From contig SVLA01000059.1 of NCBI GenBank assembly GCA_015068175.1, positions 1 through 11,715 on the forward strand: 11,715 nucleotides of DNA, written 5' to 3'. Below, one piece after another: positions 6,971 through 11,715 of this stretch; positions within the stretch are counted from its first letter, which is position 1; every line of letters starts with the position of its first letter. Below the pieces are notes generated by a model. That model did no database searches, was not told the DNA's origin, and saw nothing but the letters and a program-made list of their open reading frames with translations. Both the position numbers and the translations under genes were made by a program. The stretch comes from Oscillospiraceae bacterium (GTDB lineage Bacteria; Bacillota_A; Clostridia; Oscillospirales; Oscillospiraceae).

Positions 6971-7007
6971 AACGGGTACGCAGCATCATCCGCGTACCCG
7001 TTATTTT
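6971..7007. terminator. Bidirectional intrinsic terminator between the convergent araC-family and GH27 genes
   Basis: AACGGGTACGC (6971-6981) pairs with GCGTACCCGTT (6992-7002), 11 bp, with a ten-base loop. On the plus strand it is followed by ATTTTT. On the minus strand the stem runs into TTTTTTGTTTTG. It sits directly beyond the GH27 stop codon, so it can end both transcripts. Confidence 0.8.
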
Positions 7008-8153
7008 TCAGATCTTGATCAGTTTGGCCCGGTACACCCGGCAATCGCCGCCGTCCACCTTGGCCATATGCAGGCCCTCCCTGACCTGACACACCTCGCC
7101 GGACCACACATCCGTCAGCTCCAGGGTCCTGCCGCAGAACCGGGGCAGGGCCAGATCGTTGAGGGTAAAATACAGATTCCGGGGATGGTCGCTGAGGTTA
7201 AACATACCGATGGCCAGATCGCCGCCATCCAGCAGCCGGGCCCACACGAAGCTGTCCTCATCATCGCCCCAGGCATAATTGAAACTGCCGCCGATGGAGA
7301 AGGGCTGCCGGCATCCCTTATCCTGGTTAATGGCAATGAGACCGGGATTTTTCAGGATCTTTGCCGTTTCCTCCGACATATCCCGAATGTCACAGCCGAT
7401 CATCAGGGGCGAGGCCAAAAATGCCCACAGGGCAAAATGGGTCTTGTACTGGGTGTCGGTGCAGCCGGCCAGGCCCACGTTGCCGTTGCCCTTCATGCCG
7501 GTGACCAGCATATCGATGTCATTGAAACAGCCGATGGCATTGCTGCCGGGCAATTCCCGCTGCCGCTTGACCAGCCTCTTGATCGAATCCCAGGAGTCCA
7601 CAATGTCCACCGTAGACCGCCAGCAGCCGGCGCCGGTGCTGCGGATCCATTTTTCGGTCTCATCCGCGCCCCAGGAGCAGGCAGACAGCAGGATGTCCCG
7701 GCCGGAATTCTCCAGGGCCATGGCCATCCGCTGATAGAGCTGGTCGCCCCGCTCATGCTGCGGCTTATAGCAGTAGTCATACTTCAGGAAGTCCACCTTC
7801 CAGGAAGCAAAGGTCTGGGCATCCTCAAATTCGTAGGAATTGCTGCCGGGAAATCCGCCGCAGGTCATGAGGCCGGCGCAGGAGTAAATGCCCAGCTTCA
7901 AACCCATGGCGTGCAGATCGTCCGCCAAAGCGCCGATGCCCCGGGGGAATTTCTCCGGGTCCGCCACCAGGCGGCCGTTCTCATCCCGGTGGGGCAGAGA
8001 CCAGCCATCATCCAAAACGATGTATGCATAACCTGCATCCCGCAAGCCGGACGTGATCATTGTCCGCGCCGACTCCAGGATCAGTTTTTCGTTGATCTGT
8101 AATCCAAATGTATTCCAGGTATTCCAACCCATGGGCGGTGTATATACGACCAT
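7008..8153 (-). CDS. GH27 alpha-galactosidase / alpha-N-acetylgalactosaminidase-type glycosidase (cytoplasmic)
   Basis: A 381-aa retaining exo-alpha-glycosidase of family GH27, releasing terminal alpha-linked galactose or a close relative. The hallmarks are PPMGWNTWNTF (6-16), LDDGW (47-51), LGIYS (87-91), KYDYC with the nucleophile Asp126, WRSTVDIVDSW with the acid/base Asp183 (aligned with human GLA Asp231), and FNDIDML in place of the usual WNDPDML. A C-terminal beta domain follows residue 290. There is no signal peptide, so it should act on imported oligosaccharides. The start ATG 8151-8153 has AGGGGA nine bases upstream and directly precedes the conserved N-terminus; longer readings add 60 unrelated residues. 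Around residue 159 it reads CSWGA. Human GLA has Glu203/Leu206 at these positions and NAGA has Ser188/Ala191, so GalNAc acceptance is possible. Arabinopyranosidase activity also occurs in GH27. Family certain, substrate open. Confidence 0.93.
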   Translation of the reverse strand: MVVYTPPMGWNTWNTFGLQINEKLILESARTMITSGLRDAGYAYIVLDDGWSLPHRDENGRLVADPEKFPRGIGALADDLHAMGLKLGIYSCAGLMTCGGFPGSNSYEFEDAQTFASWKVDFLKYDYCYKPQHERGDQLYQRMAMALENSGRDILLSACSWGADETEKWIRSTGAGCWRSTVDIVDSWDSIKRLVKRQRELPGSNAIGCFNDIDMLVTGMKGNGNVGLAGCTDTQYKTHFALWAFLASPLMIGCDIRDMSEETAKILKNPGLIAINQDKGCRQPFSIGGSFNYAWGDDEDSFVWARLLDGGDLAIGMFNLSDHPRNLYFTLNDLALPRFCGRTLELTDVWSGEVCQVREGLHMAKVDGGDCRVYRAKLIKI

Positions 8154-8195
8154 ATTGAGTGTTCCCCTCTGTGTTATGTCTGAATAATCATGGTC

Positions 8196-8224
8196 ATTAT
8201 AGCAAAACAAGGCACCGCGCACAA
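8196..8224 (-). promoter_or_regulatory. Promoter of the GH27 gene
   Basis: On the minus strand TTGTGC (8224-8219), 17 bases, TATAAT (8201-8196): a perfect -10 and a weak -35. ATTTGC (8230-8225) abuts the -35 and repeats a half of the operator 44 bases further upstream. The leader is about 36 nt. Confidence 0.65.
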
Positions 8225-8251
8225 GCAAATAGCGACTTTTTTCTATGCAGA

Positions 8252-8277
8252 ATGTTGCTAATTTATACGCAAATGTG
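8252..8277 (+). promoter_or_regulatory. Predicted AraC-family operator, copy 2
   Basis: It matches the site at 5987-6012 in 23 of 26 bases (ATGTTGC, ATTTAT and CGCAAATGTG are identical). It lies 28 bases upstream of the GH27 -35, in the same orientation relative to its target as copy 1. The distance differs from copy 1 by about 20 bases, or two helical turns. Confidence 0.6.
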
Positions 8278-8318
8278 TCCCAAATTGCATTCGTCCCCCC
8301 AACTGCCCCGGCAACCTC

Positions 8319-8347
8319 TTGTTTTTCCCCCATCCTTTCCGTATACT
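8319..8347 (+). promoter_or_regulatory. Candidate promoter of the small CxxC protein gene
   Basis: TTGTTT (8319-8324), 17-base spacer, TATACT (8342-8347). The transcript would begin only a few bases before the GGGAGG ribosome binding site at 8361-8366, giving a short leader. Confidence 0.5.
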
Positions 8348-8371
8348 GGAAAGAAAAACCGGGAGGTCCCT

Positions 8372-8563
8372 ATGAACACCTGTCAGCATTGCGCCGCATC
8401 CCTTTCCACCAACGAGATCGCCATTTCCCTGCGCCTTTTGGGCCGGGACGGCCAGACCCTCCGTTGCCGGGATTGTCTGGCCAAAGAGCTGAACGTCTCC
8501 CCGGAGGTCATCGACCGGAAGATCCGCCAGTTCAAAGAATTGGGTTGCCCCCTCTTTGTCTGA
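8372..8563 (+). CDS. Small (63 aa) putative zinc-binding protein with two CxxC pairs
   Basis: A small soluble protein of unknown function. Cys4/Cys7 (CQHC) and Cys32/Cys35 (CRDC) could bind one zinc ion. Between and after them are NEIAISLRLLGR and a helical C-terminal part ending KIRQFKELGCPLF. The overall pattern (CxxC, NEIA, LLGR, CxxCLA, IRQFKE-GC-LF) resembles short uncharacterised proteins I recall from Clostridia; I cannot confirm this here. The start ATG 8372-8374 has GGGAGG five bases upstream. It is a single-gene unit with its own promoter and a strong terminator, diverges from GH27, and stands just upstream of the rnfC2-metV-metF cluster. That neighbourhood hints at, but does not prove, a role in one-carbon metabolism. 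Confidence 0.75.
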   Translation: MNTCQHCAASLSTNEIAISLRLLGRDGQTLRCRDCLAKELNVSPEVIDRKIRQFKELGCPLFV

Positions 8564-8581
8564 CTCCCCCACCCTTTCCGG

Positions 8582-8610
8582 GCAGGCCCCCACGGGTCTG
8601 CTCCTTTTTT
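8582..8610 (+). terminator. Intrinsic terminator after the small CxxC protein gene
   Basis: An eight-pair stem (GCAGGCCC with GGGTCTGC, one G-T pair, loop CCAC, 8582-8601) is followed by TCC and a T6 tract. It is 18 bases after the stop codon. A second minor stem, GCCC-TTTTT-GGGC, follows at 8612-8624. Confidence 0.85.
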
Positions 8611-8686
8611 CGCCCTTTTTGGGCAGATTGATCCAAGTTTATCGATATTTTCTAACAAATTTCTCTCAAATATTAAAATTAAAGAC

Positions 8687-8715
8687 TAGCAAAATCAAAA
8701 CACATATGTTATAAT
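8687..8715 (+). promoter_or_regulatory. Extended -10 promoter of the rnfC2-metV-metF operon
   Basis: TATAAT (8710-8715) is preceded by TG at 8707-8708 (TGTTATAAT). A poor -35, TAGCAA (8687-8692), lies at 17-base spacing. The surrounding 100 bases are strikingly AT-rich compared with the genes. Transcription would start near 8722, giving a leader of about 50 nt. The leader includes a 7-bp A/T stem (8738-8744 with 8752-8758) directly before the AAGGA ribosome binding site. No riboswitch fold was recognised. Confidence 0.65.
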
Positions 8716-8772
8716 ATTGGCCGAATTGCGTTTTTATAACAAAATCCCCCTTTTTGTTAAGGAAGTGAGCCA

Positions 8773-10740
8773 TTGGAAAACTATACCAAATTCAAGTTGA
8801 AGGCCGAGTCCCAACTGGCCGATGTTTTGAAGCCTTTGGACGATGTTTTTGTCATCGCCTGCAACAAGTGCTTCAAGGCTTATGATACTATGAACGAGCC
8901 GGAACTGGACGATTTCCTGGCCCTGTGCTGCCGCCTGGGCAAGAACGTCACCGGCGCTATGAACATCGACTTCGTCTGCAACCAGGTCCAGACCGCCCGG
9001 AAGCTGGTGGACGCCATTCCTGAGGAGACCAAGTGCATTTTCGTCATCAGTTGCGGCCTGGGCATCCAGACCATCGCCAACATGGCGGAACTGCCGGTGT
9101 TCACCGCCACCGATTCCATTGCCTGTCAGGGACATCACGGCATGGCCCTCACCGAAAAGACCTGCGGCGCCTGCGCCCAGTGCTACCTGAACATGACCGG
9201 CGGCATCTGCCCCATCGTGGATTGCTCCAAGGGTCTGGTCAACGGCCAGTGCGGCGGCGCCAAGGACGGCAAATGCGAAGTCAATCCCGACCATGACTGC
9301 GCCTGGCAGAAGATCCAGGAACGCCTGGCTCAGCAGGGCCGCCTGGAGGAACTGAAGGCACAGCCCGTTCAGGTCCGGGATTACGGCAAGGTCAACGTGA
9401 AGCTGATCCGGGAATACGTGGAAAAGATCCGCGCCCGGCGCTTTGACGGCTGGTACGGCGGTGTCCACCCCACAGAGGGCAAGGAACCTACCGAACACCG
9501 GACCCCCGTCCGGTTCCCCGACGTTCAGACCGTGGCCATCAACCTGGGCCAGCACGCCGGTGCCCCCGCCACCCCCATCGTCGCCGTGGGCGATTATGTG
9601 AAGGTGGGCCAGAAGGTGGGTGAAGCCGCCGGCTTCATCAGCGCCAATGTCCACGCCAGCGTTTCCGGTACGGTCATCGCTGTGGAGGATCGTCACCACG
9701 CCACCCGCGGCAATCTGTGCCCCCATGTGGTCATCGCCAACGATAAGCAGTATGTCCTCCACGAATCCGTCCGTCCCCACAAGCCTCTGGAAGAGCTGAC
9801 CCCCGACGAGATCGTGGAGATCGTCAAGGAAGCCGGCATCATCGGCATGGGCGGCGCAGGCTTCCCCATGAACGTGAAGCTGAAGCCCCGCACCCCCGTG
9901 GATACGGTGCTGCTGAACGGCTGCGAATGCGAGCCTCTGCTCACCGCCGACCACCAGCTCATGCTGAATCGCCCCGAGGAAGTGATCTTCGGCCTGAAGG
10001 CCATGATGAAGGCCGTCAACGCTGAGCGCGGCATCATCGTCATCGAGGAAAATAAGCCCGACGCCATCGCCCTGATGCGCGAAAAGGCAGAGGGCCTGGA
10101 AAATATCGAGGTGCTGGAAGTTTCCACCCAGTATCCCCAGGGCGGCGAAAAGATGCTCATCAAGCGGGCCCTGGGCCGTCAGGTCCCCAGCGGCGGTCTG
10201 CCTTCCGATGTAGGCTGCGTCGTGGCCAACGTCAGCACCAGCTATGCCGTTTCCAACGCCATCCGCCTGGGTCTGCCTGTGGTGGAGCGCATCGTCACCG
10301 TCACCGGTGAGCGGATCAAGAACCCCATGAACCTGGTGGTCCGGATCGGTACCAACGTCCGGGAACTGCTGGATCACTGCGGCGGCATTGTGGGCGATGC
10401 GGACCATGTGGTGAAGATCGGCGGCCCCATGATGGGCGCTGTTCAGTCCAATCTGGACGTGGCCACCACCAAATGCACCAACGGTGTCACCGTTTACGAC
10501 GTGGACGAGCCCGAGGTCCAGGAATGCATCAAGTGCGGCCGTTGTGTGGATGTCTGCCCCATGGAGCTGAAGCCTCTGCATTTTGCAAAGCTGGCCTTCG
10601 CCGGCGATCCCCAGAAGCTGAAGGACCTGAGCATCATGGATTGCATGGAGTGCCGCAGCTGCGAGTATATCTGCTCTTCCAAGATCCCGCTGGTCAACCT
10701 GATCCGGATCGGAAAAAATGCCGTAAGGGGGATGAAGTAA
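8773..10740 (+). CDS. rnfC2: RnfC2-type NADH-oxidising subunit of methylene-THF reductase (MetV-like domain fused to RnfC)
   Basis: A 655-aa soluble electron-transfer subunit. Residues 1-200 are a Cys-rich MetV-like domain (CGACAQCYLN at 131-140, GGICPI, CSKGLVNGQCGG, GKCEV). Residues about 242-560 are RnfC-like, with a biotinyl/barrel-like part (VGDYVKVGQKVGEA), the nucleotide-site motif GMGGAGFP (358-365) and GCECEP (383-388). Two [4Fe-4S] clusters follow: CIKCGRCVDVCP (Cys585-595) and CMECRSCEYIC (Cys624-634). In Acetobacterium woodii, RnfC2 passes electrons from NADH to MetF/MetV, and a roughly 70-kDa size fits this long form. There are no membrane segments or other Rnf subunits, so it is not part of a membrane Rnf complex here. 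The start is TTG 8773-8775: AAGGA lies nine bases upstream, an in-frame TAA is at 8758, and the next ATG is at codon 40, inside the domain. It is the first gene of the operon, one base before metV. Confidence 0.88.
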   Translation: MENYTKFKLKAESQLADVLKPLDDVFVIACNKCFKAYDTMNEPELDDFLALCCRLGKNVTGAMNIDFVCNQVQTARKLVDAIPEETKCIFVISCGLGIQTIANMAELPVFTATDSIACQGHHGMALTEKTCGACAQCYLNMTGGICPIVDCSKGLVNGQCGGAKDGKCEVNPDHDCAWQKIQERLAQQGRLEELKAQPVQVRDYGKVNVKLIREYVEKIRARRFDGWYGGVHPTEGKEPTEHRTPVRFPDVQTVAINLGQHAGAPATPIVAVGDYVKVGQKVGEAAGFISANVHASVSGTVIAVEDRHHATRGNLCPHVVIANDKQYVLHESVRPHKPLEELTPDEIVEIVKEAGIIGMGGAGFPMNVKLKPRTPVDTVLLNGCECEPLLTADHQLMLNRPEEVIFGLKAMMKAVNAERGIIVIEENKPDAIALMREKAEGLENIEVLEVSTQYPQGGEKMLIKRALGRQVPSGGLPSDVGCVVANVSTSYAVSNAIRLGLPVVERIVTVTGERIKNPMNLVVRIGTNVRELLDHCGGIVGDADHVVKIGGPMMGAVQSNLDVATTKCTNGVTVYDVDEPEVQECIKCGRCVDVCPMELKPLHFAKLAFAGDPQKLKDLSIMDCMECRSCEYICSSKIPLVNLIRIGKNAVRGMK

Positions 10741-10741
10741 T

Positions 10742-11356
10742 ATGCTGATCACCGAACTGAAGAACAAAGAGACCATCCGCTCCCTGGCGGCCGGCAAGGT
10801 GTTCATCCTGAACTGCCACGGCTGTAAAGAGGTCCGTTTCCCCGAAGAAGAGGCCAATGAACTGCAGAAAGAACTGGCGGAAGCCGGCATCGTCACCGGC
10901 ATTCTGACCACCGACTATATCTGCAACCCCGAAAACCTGGCCGTCCGGCTGCGCAGCCACACCGCCGCCATCCAGGAGGCCGACGCCGTGCTGGTATTCT
11001 CCTGCGGCGTGGGTGTCCAGACCGTGGCCCACCATTTCCCCGGCAAGCGGGTCTGCGCCTGCTGCGACACCTATCCCCTCCCCGGCTTCCAGGGCGTGAC
11101 CCCCCAGGAAGCGGATTGCGGCCAGTGCGGCCAGTGCTACCTGAATCTCACCGGCGGCATCTGCCCCATCACCGCCTGCTCCAAGAGCCTGCTCAACGGC
11201 CAGTGCGGCGGCGCCAAGGACGGTAAATGCGAGGTGGACCCCAACATGGAATGCGGTTGGGAGCGGATCCAGCGCCGTTTGGCCCAGATGGGCCGCCTGG
11301 ACGCCCTGAAATGTCCCATCCAGCTTCGTAACTACGCCACCGATGACAGCGAATAA
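10742..11356 (+). CDS. metV: MetV, zinc-binding subunit of methylene-THF reductase
   Basis: A 204-aa MetV, the small subunit that pairs with MetF in Wood-Ljungdahl methylene-tetrahydrofolate reductases (5,10-methylene-THF to 5-methyl-THF). Many cysteines stand out: Cys25/28 (CHGC), Cys61, Cys88, CACC (105-108), CGQCGQC (126-132), GGICPITAC (139-146), NGQCGG and GKCEV, ending in a helix ERIQRRLAQMGRL. It is clearly paralogous to the N-terminal 200 residues of the preceding RnfC2 protein; both share CYLN-TGGICPI, CSK-L-NGQCGGAKDGKCEV and RLAQ-GRL. The start ATG 10742 has AAGGGGG ten bases upstream, inside the end of rnfC2, and only one base separates the genes, so translation is probably coupled. 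metF follows 19 bases later. The family assignment is firm; the exact metal and its role are taken from the family. Confidence 0.9.
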   Translation: MLITELKNKETIRSLAAGKVFILNCHGCKEVRFPEEEANELQKELAEAGIVTGILTTDYICNPENLAVRLRSHTAAIQEADAVLVFSCGVGVQTVAHHFPGKRVCACCDTYPLPGFQGVTPQEADCGQCGQCYLNLTGGICPITACSKSLLNGQCGGAKDGKCEVDPNMECGWERIQRRLAQMGRLDALKCPIQLRNYATDDSE

Positions 11357-11375
11357 GTAAAGGAGTTTATCCAAT

Positions 11376-11715
11376 ATGAGAATTACCGAATTATTTGATA
11401 ACGGTGAATTTGTTGTCACCGCGGAAGTAGGCCCCCCCAAGGGCATCGACTGCAGCCATGTGGTCGAAGAAGCCAAGGAATATCTGTCCGGCATCACCGC
11501 CGTCAACGTCACCGATAACCAGTCCTCCGTCATGCGCATGGGCAGCCTGCCCGTCTGCGTGGCCATGCAGAACGCGGGCCTGACCCCCATCCTGCAGTTG
11601 ACCTGCCGGGACCGCAACCGCATTGCCCTCCAGTCCGAGCTGCTGGGCGCCGCCATGCTGGGCATCGACAACATCCTCTGCCTCACCGGCGACCACACCC
11701 GCATGGGTGACCACC
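11376..11715 (+). CDS. metF: MetF, methylene-tetrahydrofolate reductase (partial, runs off the right edge)
   Basis: The N-terminal 113 residues of the flavoprotein reductase that forms 5-methyl-THF. Visible family features: FVVTAEVGPPKG with Glu17 in the place of the catalytic Glu (E. coli MetF Glu28), AVNVTDNQS (substrate-site Asp/Asn), and PILQLTCRDRNRIALQSELLGA followed by GIDNILCLTGDHT; these longer strings are the first barrel strands with the flavin-site TGDH. The start ATG 11376-11378 has AAAGGAG ten bases upstream. It is the third gene of the rnfC2-metV-metF operon, in the order known from A. woodii. Together with RnfC2 and MetV it should form an NADH-dependent complex of the methyl branch. 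The C-terminal two thirds lie outside the window. Confidence 0.93.
   Translation, partial: MRITELFDNGEFVVTAEVGPPKGIDCSHVVEEAKEYLSGITAVNVTDNQSSVMRMGSLPVCVAMQNAGLTPILQLTCRDRNRIALQSELLGAAMLGIDNILCLTGDHTRMGDH

Noticed and set aside
8611..8772. AT-rich gap before rnfC2 considered for a riboswitch or small RNA gene
   Set aside because: I find an extended -10 promoter and a weak A/T stem but no conserved cobalamin, SAM, THF or T-box elements; the transcribed leader is only about 50 bases.
8773..10740. Membrane Rnf complex (ion-pumping ferredoxin:NAD oxidoreductase)
   Set aside because: Only an RnfC-type subunit is present, with a MetV-like domain and followed by metV and metF; no RnfA, B, D, E or G genes and no membrane segments.
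8734..10911. A 725-codon open frame on the minus strand opposite rnfC2
   Set aside because: The plus strand encodes clear RnfC and iron-sulfur motifs; the opposite frame is low-complexity (Ala/Gly/Asp/His-rich) and arises from codon bias.
1..11715. CRISPR array, tRNA, rRNA, insertion sequence, phage or defence system
   Set aside because: No short regular repeats with spacers, no tRNA-like folds, no transposase or integrase, and no defence-type genes; the only long repeats are the protein modules at 1419-2402.

Overview
The window looks like part of a Gram-positive, anaerobic clostridial (Bacillota) chromosome, probably a gut or similar anaerobe with acetogen-type one-carbon genes. The evidence is AGGAGG-type ribosome binding sites, a lipobox lipoprotein, a surface protein with an SPKTG sorting signal, sigma-70-like promoters in AT-rich gaps between GC-rich genes, and an rnfC2-metV-metF cluster as known from Acetobacterium woodii. 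No genus can be named from the sequence alone.

Left half (1-8153): a carbohydrate-related locus. Three minus-strand genes follow one another from 5814 down to the left edge: a large secreted lipoprotein with a central barrel-like region carrying clan GH-A-like motifs (2569-5814); a wall-anchored protein built from a repeated beta-rich module (690-2492); and a second secreted protein with one more copy of that module (4-618, apparently frameshifted at the window edge). Divergent from them is an AraC-family activator gene (6029-6894), which as given is split in two by a one-base deletion. Convergent with the regulator is a cytoplasmic GH27 alpha-galactosidase-type enzyme (7008-8153). A 26-bp site, 23/26 identical, occurs upstream of both the lipoprotein operon and the GH27 gene, in the same orientation relative to each. 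This makes the AraC protein the likely regulator of both transcription units. No transporter is visible in the window.

Right half (8154-11715): a one-carbon/redox locus on the plus strand. A 63-aa two-CxxC protein has its own promoter and a good intrinsic terminator. After an AT-rich gap with an extended -10 promoter come rnfC2 (8773-10740, a MetV-like domain fused to RnfC), metV (10742-11356) and the start of metF (11376 to the edge). By analogy with A. woodii these encode a soluble NADH-linked methylene-tetrahydrofolate reductase of the Wood-Ljungdahl methyl branch.

There are no rRNA, tRNA, CRISPR, insertion sequence or phage features and no gene-free stretch above 300 bases. The least familiar parts are the GH-A-like lipoprotein, the module present four times across two surface proteins, and the shared operator that links them to the GH27 enzyme.
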